Below, piece by piece: positions 17,071-26,494 of a stretch of 53,021 nt of DNA. Every line of letters begins with the position of its first letter. The stretch's first letter is position 1. The position numbers and the translations under genes are program-made. The stretch is taken from contig CAAGLK010000101.1 in the NCBI GenBank assembly GCA_900770765.1, forward strand, positions 1 through 53,021, given 5' to 3'. The notes beneath the pieces were generated by a model, which saw only the letters and a program-made list of their open reading frames with translations, was not told the DNA's origin and searched no databases. This DNA comes from Helicobacteraceae bacterium (lineage in GTDB: Bacteria > Campylobacterota > Campylobacteria > Campylobacterales > Helicobacteraceae).

Positions 17071-17297
17071 TATTTTGTAATCGCTTCTACTCTAGCGCTC
17101 ATTTTCGCGCCAACACCTTTCCAATATTTCAAACGCTCAGCGTCAAATTTAATTGTAGAAGGCTCAGTTAGTGGATTATAAAAACCTAGCGATTCTATCC
17201 AGCCTCCATCGCGTTTTTTTCTACTATCAGTTACTACGATTCTATAAAAAGGCTTTTTTTTGCGTCCCATTTTTGTTAAGCGAATAACAGTTGCCAA
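17070..17297 (-). CDS. rpsP: 30S ribosomal protein S16
   Basis: 75 residues: ATVIRLTKMGRKKKPFYRIVVTDSRKKRDG is the standard S16 N-terminus (here read across two motifs, RLTKMGRKKKPFYR and VVTDSRKKRDG). The start is TTG at 17297, supported by AAGGAGT eight bases upstream; there is no better ATG. First gene of the rpsP-khpA-rimM-trmD operon. Confidence 0.97.
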   Translation of the reverse strand: MATVIRLTKMGRKKKPFYRIVVTDSRKKRDGGWIESLGFYNPLTEPSTIKFDAERLKYWKGVGAKMSARVEAITK

Positions 17298-17383
17298 AGC
17301 ACACTCCTTAAAAAATATTTAAAAATAGCAAATAAATCTGCATAAAAAAGCGGAATTCTACTTAAAAATATGTAATTTTTTCC

Positions 17384-18583
17384 TTAAAATTTGCTAATTT
17401 TAAGGCGATTTTTAAAAATCCAAAGCACAAACCACACATACCCACCCTTATACCAGCTTTTATGTGCCTTTATTAACGCACTTCCTAGCTTATAGCTTAA
17501 GTGATTCTTACATTTTTTAGCTTCCAAAAAATCCGCATAAGATTCCAAGCTAGGCAGCTTTACGCCCATATTTTCCCTAACTTTCCTTTTATGCTTCAAA
17601 TTTGCCTTTATTAAACTAAAAGGCATTTTTAAGATTCCACTTAAACTTTTAGAATCCTTAATTAAAATCTGCCCTAGCTTATAGCTTAGCTGGTTTTTCA
17701 CTCGCTCTTTTGCGCCAAAAATTTGCGATTCCACATTTACGCTATCTACCAAGTCATTGCGAGAAACACGAAGTGTTTCGTGGCAATCCACACGATACGC
17801 CCTATTTTGCCTAGACCTTTGAATCAACTCGCTAAACTCCATTTTTTTAGGCGAAAATGGCTTAATCTCACCCCTTAGAATCTTAGATTCTAGCTTATCT
17901 AAAAACTCATTAATATCCAAAAATAAGCTAATATCCCTAAAATCGCTAAAGTGATACTCCCACCATTTAAGCCTTAAAAGCCGCTTAATTGTATCTTCAC
18001 TAAAGCGATATTTTAGCACTCTAGCAGGCGCACCGCCCACAATTGCATAAGGTGGCACATCCTTAGTAACAATAGCATTTTGTGCTACCACGCTGCCTGT
18101 GTGAAGCGTGATTCCGGGCTTTAAAATCGCACCTTGACACACATAAACATCATTTTCTAAAATCGTAGGAGGCGGCGGAGGCACAAGCTTCCCAGCCAAA
18201 CTCCAATCACTACAAAAGCTATACTCCTCCCCACAATGCTTTAAAAAAGAATCCCTAAAAATATAAAAATAAGGGTCATAAGTGCAGCTTGAAGTGCTAA
18301 TTAAATGCAGCGGATGCTTCCCAGCGATAAAGTCTAGCCCCACAGCAATGGAGCAATACCGCCCCATTTTAATATCAGCCCTCTTAAGCGGCGCGTTTGA
18401 ATAGCTTAAACTCCCCATTTGACACAAAACATTTCCACGATTTATACTGCAATACTCCTCCATAGCCCCAGATTCTGGCACTATTAGACTCGCGCCATCG
18501 CCATAATAGCAATGCCCCATCCGCCCTTGCACATTAAACTCACCTAAATATTCTCTAACAAAGCTATTTACTATTATTTCCAA
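17384..18583 (-). CDS. CatB-type hexapeptide acetyltransferase with C-terminal extension
   Basis: 399 residues from a TTG start at 18583. Residues ~1-220 form a left-handed beta-helix acyltransferase of the CatB/VatD group: MGRYCSIAVGLDFIAGKHP, ILENDVYVCQGAILKPG, and VAQNAIVTKDVPPYAIVGGAPA. The extension (~240-399) carries two copies of a motif, NQLSYKLGQILIKDSKS and NHLSYKLGSALIKAHKS, that I know as a tail on Helicobacter and Campylobacter sugar transferases. A palindromic repeat has entered the linker in frame at residues 265-277. The protein likely O- or N-acetylates a surface glycan. A T15 run lies upstream. Confidence 0.85.
   Translation of the reverse strand: MEIIVNSFVREYLGEFNVQGRMGHCYYGDGASLIVPESGAMEEYCSINRGNVLCQMGSLSYSNAPLKRADIKMGRYCSIAVGLDFIAGKHPLHLISTSSCTYDPYFYIFRDSFLKHCGEEYSFCSDWSLAGKLVPPPPPTILENDVYVCQGAILKPGITLHTGSVVAQNAIVTKDVPPYAIVGGAPARVLKYRFSEDTIKRLLRLKWWEYHFSDFRDISLFLDINEFLDKLESKILRGEIKPFSPKKMEFSELIQRSRQNRAYRVDCHETLRVSRNDLVDSVNVESQIFGAKERVKNQLSYKLGQILIKDSKSLSGILKMPFSLIKANLKHKRKVRENMGVKLPSLESYADFLEAKKCKNHLSYKLGSALIKAHKSWYKGGYVWFVLWIFKNRLKISKF
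17753..17791 (-). repeat. Palindromic repeat inserted in frame in the acetyltransferase gene
   Basis: GTCATTGCGAG...GGCAATCCAC with a perfect inner hairpin GAAACAC-GAA-GTGTTTC (17763-17779). It is the same family as the elements at 6342-6478, 30727-30835 and 49785-49881. On the coding strand it is read as VDCHETLRVSRND without a stop, so it adds about 13 residues to the linker. Confidence 0.85.
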
Positions 18584-18846
18584 CTTTTTAAGACCCTATA
18601 AAAATTTTGTAGAATCTTAATTTACAAAAAAAAAAAAAAACAATTTAAGAAAATAAATTAATATTATTTTGTAAGCAAAATTTAAGAAATTATAAAACAC
18701 TCACCTTAAGATTTTAGGATTCCAACTTTTAAGATTCTACCCTTAAGATTCCGCCCTTTTAGAATCTTTAGAATCTTTAGAAAATTCCTAGAATCTCTAA
18801 AAAAACTTAAAAAATCCCTTAAAAATCTTTAAAATCCCAAAAACCC
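18584..18846 (-). repeat. Intergenic region with A15 tract and clustered AGATTCC words
   Basis: No gene seen. A15 at 18626-18640 (T15 on the minus strand) lies 43-57 bases upstream of the acetyltransferase start. A weak -10 candidate TATAGG is at 18600-18595, so the T-run sits about where an UP element or far upstream contact would lie; H. pylori sabA is tuned by a comparable promoter T-tract. The right half (18715-18845) is a dense series of AAGATTCC, TTAGAATC and related words, including an inverted pair AAGATTC...GAATCTT, downstream of recG. Confidence 0.6.
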
Positions 18847-20652
18847 TTATGCGTCCAAAACTGCTTGCGCTTCTTTAACTATCGCTTCATCTTCGCCTAA
18901 GTTTATCCAGCTAAATTGCTTACCGCTTTGATTCTCACCGCTTAGCAAATCTCCGCTATTTCTATAAGCTAAATCAAGCTGTGCTATTTCAAAGCCATCT
19001 AGCATTTTGCTAAATTTCTCTAATCTCTCTGTTACTTGCTTTTTTGTAAATAAAAAGCAATAGCCCTTTAGCCCATTTCTACTAACTCGCCCTCTTAGCT
19101 GATGCAGAGTTGCCAAGCCTAGCCGCTCCGCGCCTACAATTACAATTGTAGATAATTTCGGCAGCGAGATTCCAACCTCTACTACCGTAGTAGCAAGCAA
19201 GATATTCCCAGATTTCGCAAACTCCTCTAAAACACTCTCTTTATTTTTATCCTTACCATGAGTTGTATAAACTTTATCAAATTCCTTCTGCCAGAATCCA
19301 AACCCCTCGCTTAAAGACATATAGCTAGACTTCTCACTCTCTTCAACTAGCGGATATATAATAAGCACTTGATGCTTGTGTGCAACTTCATTTTTAATAT
19401 GCTCTAGCAATTCTTTAAAATCGCTTGGGGTAATAATGCTTGTCGTAATATCCTTTTTAAAAGGCAAATCTTTAATAAAGCTAAATTCTAAAAAATTAGA
19501 TTCTATCATAGCCATAGTGCGCGGAATCGGCGTAGCAGAAAATTGCAAAATATGCGGATGACTTCCCTCTAAAGATAGCATTTTTTCTAACGCACTTCGC
19601 TGAGCAGTGCCAAAGCGATGCTGCTCATCAATCATAACTAGACAAAAATCGCTTAAATTTTGATACAAAAGCGCATGAGTGCCGATAACAAAATCACAAG
19701 ATTCCAGCATACCGCTTTTTATGCTTTGTGTTTTTGTGCTTTGTGTCAAAAGCCCAATTTTAATATGCGGTGGCAGGAACTTTTGTGCCTCAGCGTAAAG
19801 CTGCCTTGCTAAAATCGCAGTTGGTGCCATAAGCACACTGCGTTTAGGATAGGCAATTAGCACACTTGCTAAAATCACCATAGTTTTCCCACAGCCTACA
19901 TCGCCCATTATTACACGGCGCGCGGCATTTTCGCCATTTAGTGATTTTTTAATATCGCTTATTGCATCTAGCTGGCCTTTAGTTAATTTAAAAGGAAGTG
20001 TGTTAATCCAGGATTCCACGCTGCCATTTAAATGGGCTATTGCTTTAAAATCTCGCTTTTTTGTCCGCAAGATTCTAATATATTCATAAATTTCTATAAA
20101 CTTAATAGCCTCTAAATACTCGCCAAAATAGCCATTATTTGCACTAAATTTAGCAATATAGCTAGAATCTGGATTAAAAATTTTTACCAAAGATTCTAAG
20201 TAATTTTGTGGAATCTTAGGATAAAAAGCACTTATCTCCTCTAAAGTGATTTTTTTAGCAAACTCTCTTAAAGCCTTCTCCGCCACTCCTACCGCACCAA
20301 AATTTACGACAATTCCACCAACACTATTTAGAATCTTAGGCTGTGTGATATTTAATCCATAGCCTATATCTTGCAGCTTCCCACACACATAAAGCGTAGC
20401 GCCAGCCTTAAAAGTCGCCCTATGAAAACGCTTTGCATGAAAAATACTAAGCGTTAAATTACAATCAAATTTAGGCAAATAGCACACAACTATAGCTTGC
20501 CTTTTTTCAATATATTTTTGCACTTTAATTTCTAGCACTGCATTATAGCCAAGCCTTAACTCCTCGCTTATTGTCGTATCTAAATAGCCACTTGGTAAAT
20601 GCTTTAAAATCGCTTCAATTAGAGTGTTTCCATATTTTTCATAAAAGCTCAA
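18847..20652 (-). CDS. recG: ATP-dependent DNA helicase RecG
   Basis: 601 residues from a TTG start at 20652, slightly shorter than the usual 620-690. The N-terminal half holds the wedge/OB domain. Helicase motifs follow: MGDVGCGKTMV (Walker A), LMAPTAILARQLY (Ia), VMIDEQHRFGTAQR (DEQH box), QFSATPIPRTMAM (III), and TTVVEVGISLPKL...QLRGRVSRNG (V-VI). RecG reverses stalled forks and branch-migrates Holliday junctions. It begins 5 bases after the M16 gene and ends the bamA operon. Confidence 0.96.
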   Translation of the reverse strand: MSFYEKYGNTLIEAILKHLPSGYLDTTISEELRLGYNAVLEIKVQKYIEKRQAIVVCYLPKFDCNLTLSIFHAKRFHRATFKAGATLYVCGKLQDIGYGLNITQPKILNSVGGIVVNFGAVGVAEKALREFAKKITLEEISAFYPKIPQNYLESLVKIFNPDSSYIAKFSANNGYFGEYLEAIKFIEIYEYIRILRTKKRDFKAIAHLNGSVESWINTLPFKLTKGQLDAISDIKKSLNGENAARRVIMGDVGCGKTMVILASVLIAYPKRSVLMAPTAILARQLYAEAQKFLPPHIKIGLLTQSTKTQSIKSGMLESCDFVIGTHALLYQNLSDFCLVMIDEQHRFGTAQRSALEKMLSLEGSHPHILQFSATPIPRTMAMIESNFLEFSFIKDLPFKKDITTSIITPSDFKELLEHIKNEVAHKHQVLIIYPLVEESEKSSYMSLSEGFGFWQKEFDKVYTTHGKDKNKESVLEEFAKSGNILLATTVVEVGISLPKLSTIVIVGAERLGLATLHQLRGRVSRNGLKGYCFLFTKKQVTERLEKFSKMLDGFEIAQLDLAYRNSGDLLSGENQSGKQFSWINLGEDEAIVKEAQAVLDA

Positions 20653-20657
20653 AGCCT

Positions 20658-21956
20658 TTATTCCTTATCACTGCTAACTATCGCAAAGGTAAGCTCTGTA
20701 ATTTCTGCGTGTTTTTTAATATAGTTATTTACAGATTCTAACTCTAAAGTAGAAATTTCATCTAAAACTTGCTTTTGAAAATCAAGCGGCAGACCATTAT
20801 AATAATTCATAAACGCCACGCCCAAGCGTTGCGATAGCGTCTCACTCTTTAGCGGAGCGCTGCCTAGTAAGTATTTTTTTGCTTCCTCTAGCTCCTCTTT
20901 TGTGATTCCATTTTTTACAAATTCACTTACGACTTCTTTTACTATTTTAACCGCTTCTTTTTCGTTTTTAAGGCTTGTTTGCAAATAGCCAAAGGCGTAT
21001 TGCTTAGACGCTCTAGAATCCAAATACATAGACGCAGAGTAAGCCAAGCCCCTTTTCACTCGCACTTCTTCTAAGATTCTACTGCCAAAGCCACTTCCGC
21101 CAAGCACAAAGGAAGCGACCTTAACAAATGCTGATTCTTTTTGTAAATCTTTCACCTCTAATGGTGCGCCAAAGTAAATATAGGCTTGTTGTGTATCTTT
21201 TAAGATTCTGCTAAATCCTTGCTCGCCACTTGCTTTTATAGGCTTAATTTCTGGCTTTTGCCCTTGCGGTAAATTTTGTAAGAATCCTAAAGATTCCGCT
21301 AGGCTTTCAAACTCCACATCCCCACCAGCGACAATAATTAAAGATTCTAAATTAATATATTTTTTATAAAAAGATTCCACTTCTTTTAAACTAATTTTTG
21401 AAATAGATTCCGCCGTCCCCTTTAGCGGATATTCCAGCGCACTTCCTTTAAAAAGCATTTTATTTAAGGCAATTTCTGCTTGATAGTCATAATCACTTTC
21501 TTTTTCTAAAAGTGAAATTAACGCATTTTCCTTAACCTTATCTAATGCTTTTTGCGTAAAGTTAGGATTCTCTAGCAAGTCCTTTAAGGCTAGGATTCCA
21601 CTATTTTTATGCTCACTCATACCGCTAAGCATGAAGCTAAGTGTCTCTACGCCATTACCTACATCTAAGGCAAGGGCTTTTTCCTCTAATTGTTGTGAAA
21701 ACTTCGTAACGCCTAGCTTTTTAGTGCCTTCATTTAATAAACTGCTGCTTAAATTAGCTAATCCTAAGTTTTTCCCATCGCTTACACCACCAGCACCCTT
21801 AAAAACAAGCTGCAAATAAAACAAAGGCAAAGAATCGCTTTTTTCATAAATCACAGGAATCCTAACACCGCCAATCTCTAAACTCTTTAACTCCACTGCC
21901 ATAACCTCAACCTTTATAATAAAAAAACTAAAAATTAAAAATAAAATTTTTTTCAA
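20658..21956 (-). CDS. M16-family peptidase homologue lacking the zinc motif
   Basis: 432 residues with an N-terminal hydrophobic signal (ILFLIFSFFIIKVEVMA), so exported to the periplasm. The fold is that of one M16 (pitrilysin/MPP) half pair, with paired domains ending in RILEEVRVKRGLAYSASMY, typical of M16. Where active members have H-x-x-E-H, this protein has GLANLSSSLLNEG: neither histidine is present. It is therefore probably a non-catalytic subunit, to be completed by an active partner elsewhere. Its start overlaps the mqnC stop by 4 bases. The order bamA-mqnC-M16 matches my recollection of H. pylori HP0655-HP0657. Confidence 0.85.
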   Translation of the reverse strand: MKKILFLIFSFFIIKVEVMAVELKSLEIGGVRIPVIYEKSDSLPLFYLQLVFKGAGGVSDGKNLGLANLSSSLLNEGTKKLGVTKFSQQLEEKALALDVGNGVETLSFMLSGMSEHKNSGILALKDLLENPNFTQKALDKVKENALISLLEKESDYDYQAEIALNKMLFKGSALEYPLKGTAESISKISLKEVESFYKKYINLESLIIVAGGDVEFESLAESLGFLQNLPQGQKPEIKPIKASGEQGFSRILKDTQQAYIYFGAPLEVKDLQKESAFVKVASFVLGGSGFGSRILEEVRVKRGLAYSASMYLDSRASKQYAFGYLQTSLKNEKEAVKIVKEVVSEFVKNGITKEELEEAKKYLLGSAPLKSETLSQRLGVAFMNYYNGLPLDFQKQVLDEISTLELESVNNYIKKHAEITELTFAIVSSDKE

Positions 21957-23038
21957 AACATCTCCAAATAATTATAAGCTGTATCCCTTTTCGCTGGAAT
22001 CTCGCCAATATCTCTAATTAAGCTAATCATCTCCGCTTGATTCATAGAATTTCTAGCGCCAGCGGCGGCTACGACATTTTCTTCTAGCATAGTGCTACCT
22101 AAATCATTTGCGCCAAAAAGCAGTGCAAGCTGCCCGATATACGAGCCTTGCGTAACCCAGCTACTTTGTATATTTTGAAAATTATCTAAAAAGATTCTAC
22201 TACAAGCTAAAAGCCTTAAATAGCGATTTGAAGAAGCCTTAACTAAATGTGGAATCTCTTTTTTTAAAGGCGTAAAAGCAGGCTGGAAACTCCATAAAAT
22301 AAACGCTCTAAAGCCATTTGTCTCATCTTGTAGTGTGCGGATTCTATCCCAATGCTCTATAATATCTAAATCACTCTCCACACTTCCAAACATCATCGTA
22401 GCCGTGCTTTTAATCCCTAGCTTATGCGCTTCTTTATGCACCTCTATCCACTCAGCTGAATCTAGCTTTTTAGGTGCGATAATATCTCGCACACTATCGC
22501 TTAAAATCTCAGCGCCAGCGCCAGGAATAGACGCTAAGCCTTTAGCCTTAAGGCGACTTAAAACTTCTTTTATGCTAATTTTAGAAATTTTTGCAATATA
22601 ATTTATCTCAATTGCCGAGAAGCCATGAATTGTAATTTGCGGATATTTTGTGGCGATATGCTCTACTAAATCCTCATACCACTCAATTTTTAAGCTAGGA
22701 TGAACGCCGCCTTGAAAGAGGATTTGCGTCCCTCCAATTTCAAGTAACTCATCAATTTTTTTATCAATCTCTTCAAAACTTAAAATATAAGTCCCACTCT
22801 CATTAATGCGTCTTTTAAAAGCACAAAACTTGCAATCAACCCAGCAAATATTAGTATAATTTATATTTCTATCCACGACAAAGCTAGTAATATTATCACT
22901 ATGAAGCTGCTTTTTTATCTTAGATGCCATCTCTCCTAACTCTTTTAGCGGTGCATTTTGCATTAAGTCTAAAATCTCAGCTTTGCTTACTCGTGGGAGC
23001 TTTACTTTGACAATGGCGTTAGGTTCTAAAGCACTCAT
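21953..23038 (-). CDS. mqnC: Cyclic dehypoxanthine futalosine synthase MqnC
   Basis: 361 residues, a radical-SAM enzyme. The cluster motif is C-x3-C-x2-C in NICWVDCKFCAFKR; TQILFQGGVHPSLKIEWYEDL and HGFSAIEI are typical of the MqnC/MqnE/CofH group. It cyclises dehypoxanthine futalosine in the futalosine route to menaquinone, which Helicobacter and Campylobacter use. MqnC is favoured over MqnE by the ILFQGGVHP and SPGAGAEIL-like segment (IPGAGAEILSD) and by the neighbourhood. Start and bamA stop share TAATG. Confidence 0.92.
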   Translation of the reverse strand: MSALEPNAIVKVKLPRVSKAEILDLMQNAPLKELGEMASKIKKQLHSDNITSFVVDRNINYTNICWVDCKFCAFKRRINESGTYILSFEEIDKKIDELLEIGGTQILFQGGVHPSLKIEWYEDLVEHIATKYPQITIHGFSAIEINYIAKISKISIKEVLSRLKAKGLASIPGAGAEILSDSVRDIIAPKKLDSAEWIEVHKEAHKLGIKSTATMMFGSVESDLDIIEHWDRIRTLQDETNGFRAFILWSFQPAFTPLKKEIPHLVKASSNRYLRLLACSRIFLDNFQNIQSSWVTQGSYIGQLALLFGANDLGSTMLEENVVAAAGARNSMNQAEMISLIRDIGEIPAKRDTAYNYLEMF

Positions 23039-25287
23039 TAGAATCTCTGCCCCATAGAAAACTCAAATGAAGAAGTATCATCGCCTGGCTTATCATTTAG
23101 CGCTCTAGGGAAAATAAAGGTAATCATACCAAGCGGTGATAACCACTCAACACCAAAGCCATAAGAACTTCGCTGAATATCATCAATATTTTTATCACCA
23201 ATCATACCATAATCATAAAACGCCAAAAGCCTCATCTGCACCGTCTCAAACAGCCCATAACTAAGCTCAAAGCTATTATTAAAAGTCTGCTTACCGCCGA
23301 TTCTTAAGCCAAATTGGTCGCGAGGCGTAATGGATTTACTCTCATAACCTCTAACGCTACTTATACCACCTAAATAGAATTTTTCATTAATCGGCAAATA
23401 TCCATCACTTTTTAAAAGCCCAAGCCTAGCCCTATAGCGATAAATTAAATCTAAATCAACCCACTCTTGCAAACCTTGATAAAAGTTAAATGTCCCATAA
23501 TATTTTAAAAACTCCGCATCACCGCCTACGCCAGCATATTCCACGCTTGCATTAATTCTCATCCCACTTTTAGGGAATAAATATTCATCTGTGTTATCAA
23601 AGCTAAGCCCAGGAATAATAGAAGACTTCGTATAAGAGCCATAATAATAACGCAAATACAAATCCTCTAGCACAGGAGAGTCAAAGTCCGTTAATTTCGT
23701 GCGTTGATACGCATAGCCTAAAGTTGCCTCTAACTCCTCTAAAATTTTACGCCCACCTACAAGGCTAAAGCCGGTGGAATCCTCAGTATAATCATAGTTT
23801 TCATACTCGCTTTTATAAACATCAGTAGATAATGAATAATTACTATCAAAAACAGCAGGATTGTATAAATTTAAGCGATAAGCATTAGATACTTCACTTT
23901 TATCCACATAAACACCAGCGGTAAGACCCGTCCCAAAGATATTTCTATCCTTAATAGACACGCTTCCCATAATCCCATCATAGCTTCCATATCCCACGCC
24001 AAAGGCAAATTCCCCTGTTTTCCCCTCTTTTACCTTAACAAGCAAGTCAATTTGCTCCTCATCTATCCGCTCTTCTTGTATATCCACACTTTCAAAATGC
24101 CCCGTTCGCATAATCGCATTTCTTGATTTTGCGATTCGTTTCATTTGATACTCTTCACCAGGGGCTAGTAAAATATTTCTACGAATTACCCTATCTAGCG
24201 TTTTATTATTACCAGAAATTAGCACATCTCTAACCTTTACCTTTTTGCCAGGCTGCACGAAATACACCACACGCACAAGCCCATTTTCCGCATCTTTATC
24301 CAAATCTGGCGTAACTTTCACAAAAGCATAGCCCAAATCCCCCACTTCATAGCGGATAGCTTCAGCATCTTTACGCATTTTTGCTACATCAAAGCGTTTT
24401 CCTTTTTTTAGCTTAATCACATCATAAAGCTCTTCAATATCAATAACATCATCTTCTAACACAATTTCCACGCCAGATACTTCATACTGCTGCCCCTCTT
24501 TAATCGTATAATCAAGCGTAGCAGTGTAATTTGTAAAATCAGTTTTTAAAAAAGGCAAACTCACATCCGCATCCAAATAGCCCTTTTGCAAATATAAATC
24601 CCTAATCCTTGCGCTATCGGCTTCTAGCTGATTAACTTGTAATTTCCCATCATTAAAGCCCCACATCCAGCCTAAAAAATCTCGCTCTTTATTTGCAGTA
24701 ACTGATTCAATGCGTGAAACCCTTATATTATCTCTACCATGATATTTTGCATCTTTTATAATAATCTCTTCACCCTTATTAATCTCAAGTGTAACTTTTA
24801 TCGCATTTTGTGTAATTTCCTCTGTTTTTACCTCAACAACAGTATCATAACGCCCTTGCGCTTCTAAAAGGCGGATAATATTTTTTTTAACTTCTGCAAT
24901 TTTATTTTCATCATACATATCGCCTTTTTTAAGCCCAATTTCCCTATCTATTTGCTGCTGCTCCTTGCCCGCACCATATCCGCTAACAACAAGACTAGCA
25001 ATAACAGGCTTTTCTACAAAATGATAAGTTAAGATTCCACCATCTTCTACAACCCAAATATCCTTAAAATACCCTTGTGCATAAAAATCTCTAATAGATT
25101 CATCTACACGATTAATATCTAAAGGCTGCCCTATTTTAATCTTAGCAATTTCATTTGCAATTAATGTAGAAATAGTATTTAGTCCCTCATAACGCACCTC
25201 TATAACTCGTGGTATCTCTTGTGTTTGCTGTGGATTTGCATAAATTAGCGTAGTTAAAAGTGAAGTAAGTAGAATCTTAGAGTGCAT
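23038..25287 (-). CDS. bamA: Outer membrane protein assembly factor BamA
   Basis: 749 residues: signal peptide (1-17, LLTSLLTTLIYANP), five POTRA repeats to about 410 (first IPRVIEVRYEGLNTIS; last VRDVLISGNNKTLDRVIRRN), then a 16-strand barrel. The loop-6 signature VRGYES is near residue 665 and the last residue is Phe (FSMGQRF). BamA inserts outer-membrane barrels, including the two autotransporters of this window. It is the first gene of bamA-mqnC-M16-recG. Confidence 0.97.
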   Translation of the reverse strand: MHSKILLTSLLTTLIYANPQQTQEIPRVIEVRYEGLNTISTLIANEIAKIKIGQPLDINRVDESIRDFYAQGYFKDIWVVEDGGILTYHFVEKPVIASLVVSGYGAGKEQQQIDREIGLKKGDMYDENKIAEVKKNIIRLLEAQGRYDTVVEVKTEEITQNAIKVTLEINKGEEIIIKDAKYHGRDNIRVSRIESVTANKERDFLGWMWGFNDGKLQVNQLEADSARIRDLYLQKGYLDADVSLPFLKTDFTNYTATLDYTIKEGQQYEVSGVEIVLEDDVIDIEELYDVIKLKKGKRFDVAKMRKDAEAIRYEVGDLGYAFVKVTPDLDKDAENGLVRVVYFVQPGKKVKVRDVLISGNNKTLDRVIRRNILLAPGEEYQMKRIAKSRNAIMRTGHFESVDIQEERIDEEQIDLLVKVKEGKTGEFAFGVGYGSYDGIMGSVSIKDRNIFGTGLTAGVYVDKSEVSNAYRLNLYNPAVFDSNYSLSTDVYKSEYENYDYTEDSTGFSLVGGRKILEELEATLGYAYQRTKLTDFDSPVLEDLYLRYYYGSYTKSSIIPGLSFDNTDEYLFPKSGMRINASVEYAGVGGDAEFLKYYGTFNFYQGLQEWVDLDLIYRYRARLGLLKSDGYLPINEKFYLGGISSVRGYESKSITPRDQFGLRIGGKQTFNNSFELSYGLFETVQMRLLAFYDYGMIGDKNIDDIQRSSYGFGVEWLSPLGMITFIFPRALNDKPGDDTSSFEFSMGQRF

Positions 25288-25372
25288 AATAAACCTTAAA
25301 TAAAAATTAGTAAAAATTTTCGCATTATATCTTTTTATATTTCAAAAAAGCTAAACTTTTACGCATTTTTAC

Positions 25373-25378
25373 TATAAT
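25373..25378 (+). promoter_or_regulatory. -10 box for tyrA
   Basis: Perfect TATAAT, about 33 bases before the tyrA ATG, with GGTGGA at the ribosome binding site. It lies in the 123-base gap between the divergent bamA and tyrA genes. Confidence 0.6.
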
Positions 25379-25410
25379 TACGCCTTTTATCAATATTTTA
25401 GGTGGAATAA

Positions 25411-26238
25411 ATGCAAGTAGGTATCATAGGTTTAGGATTAATCGGCGGCTCTTTAGGGTTGGCTTTAAGAGAGACAAATATGTTTAAGCGCATTTTAGGT
25501 TTAGATAATAATGCAATGCACTTACAGCAAGCCCTTTTTCTAGGCTTAATTGATGAGAGTGTAGAGCTTGAAGAAATTAAAAAATGCGATGTAATTTTTC
25601 TAGCTACTCCAGTGGAGGCTATTTTAAAGATTCTACCTAGCTTAGTTGGAATCCCACCGCAATGCACTATAATAGACTTAGGCAGCACGAAGCATTTGAT
25701 TTCACAAAGTATTCCACAAGAAATTCGTAAAAATTTCATTTGCGCTCACCCAATGAGTGGCACAGAAAACTCAGGTCCCAAAGCGGCTTTTAAAGAGCTA
25801 TTGCCTCATCACATCGTAGTTTTAACAGATTTAGAAAAAAGCGGAGAGCTTCAAGTAACAATGGCAAAAGAAATTTTTGCAGCCCTTAAAATGCAAATTA
25901 TTAAAATGGATTCCGCCGCACACGACAGCCACGCCGCCTTTATTAGCCACTTACCACATATTCTTAGCTACGCATTAGCAAATACCGTCTTATCCCAGCA
26001 GAATCCTAGCGATATCCTAGCCCTAGCAGGAGGCGGCTTTAAAGGCATGGTAAGAATCGCAAAAAGCTCTCCTAAAATGTGGAGCGATATTTCAAAGCAA
26101 AATAAAGCAGAACTGCTAGAATCCATAAAATATTTTGAAAAAGAATTACAAAAAGCAAAGCAGCTAATAGAGCAAGAATCCTGGAGTGAGCTAGAATCTT
26201 GGATGAAACAAGCAAACTCACTATTTGATATTTTTTAA
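25411..26238 (+). CDS. tyrA: Prephenate dehydrogenase
   Basis: 275 residues. The NAD(P)-binding Rossmann loop GIIGLGLIGGSLGLAL is at the start; ATPVEAIL, DLGSTK and the substrate-site HPMSGTENSGP (residues ~112-122) are the TyrA family marks. The C-terminal helical dimerisation half has SHLPHILSYALA and GGGFKGMVRIA. It oxidatively decarboxylates prephenate to 4-hydroxyphenylpyruvate on the way to tyrosine. No chorismate mutase or ACT domain is fused. It is a single gene with its own promoter. Confidence 0.95.
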   Translation: MQVGIIGLGLIGGSLGLALRETNMFKRILGLDNNAMHLQQALFLGLIDESVELEEIKKCDVIFLATPVEAILKILPSLVGIPPQCTIIDLGSTKHLISQSIPQEIRKNFICAHPMSGTENSGPKAAFKELLPHHIVVLTDLEKSGELQVTMAKEIFAALKMQIIKMDSAAHDSHAAFISHLPHILSYALANTVLSQQNPSDILALAGGGFKGMVRIAKSSPKMWSDISKQNKAELLESIKYFEKELQKAKQLIEQESWSELESWMKQANSLFDIF

Positions 26239-26369
26239 TTTAAAAGCAAAGTATTTGCATAATATTTAGCACACAAAAATCCACTTAATAAAAATAAATT
26301 AAGAGAAATTAAGTTGTGGTGGAGAATTGCTGTTTTGATTTATATTATAAATAAGAGTAACATATAAGA

Positions 26370-26453
26370 TGGTGCGCTGAGCGAGACTTGAACTCGCACG
26401 GGTCGCCCCGCCACCCCCTCAAGATGGTGTGTCTACCATTCCACCACCAGCGC
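26370..26453 (-). tRNA. tRNA-Leu (GAG anticodon)
   Basis: Read on the minus strand from 26453: acceptor GCGCTGG pairing with the 3' end, D-arm GTGGAATGGTAGAC, anticodon stem CCATC/GGTGG with loop TTGAGGG (anticodon GAG), a long variable arm GCGGGGCGACCCGT, T-arm with GTTCAAGTC, and encoded CCA at 26372-26370. The long variable arm identifies class II tRNA; the anticodon reads CUC/CUU. It follows atpE in the same direction, behind a terminator-like hairpin. Confidence 0.93.
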
Positions 26454-26456
26454 AAA

Positions 26457-26484
26457 AAGATTCCACCTAAAAAGGCGGAATCTT
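26457..26484 (-). terminator. Terminator between atpE and tRNA-Leu
   Basis: On the minus strand AAGATTCC-GCC pairs with GGT-GGAATCTT around the loop TTTTTA, with a perfect 8-base outer arm, followed by TTTTT. The arms are the words AAGATTCC and GGAATCTT that are very frequent in this window. It should end atpE transcription, leaving the tRNA to read-through or a promoter I cannot place. Confidence 0.7.
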
Positions 26485-26494
26485 AAAATATAAA

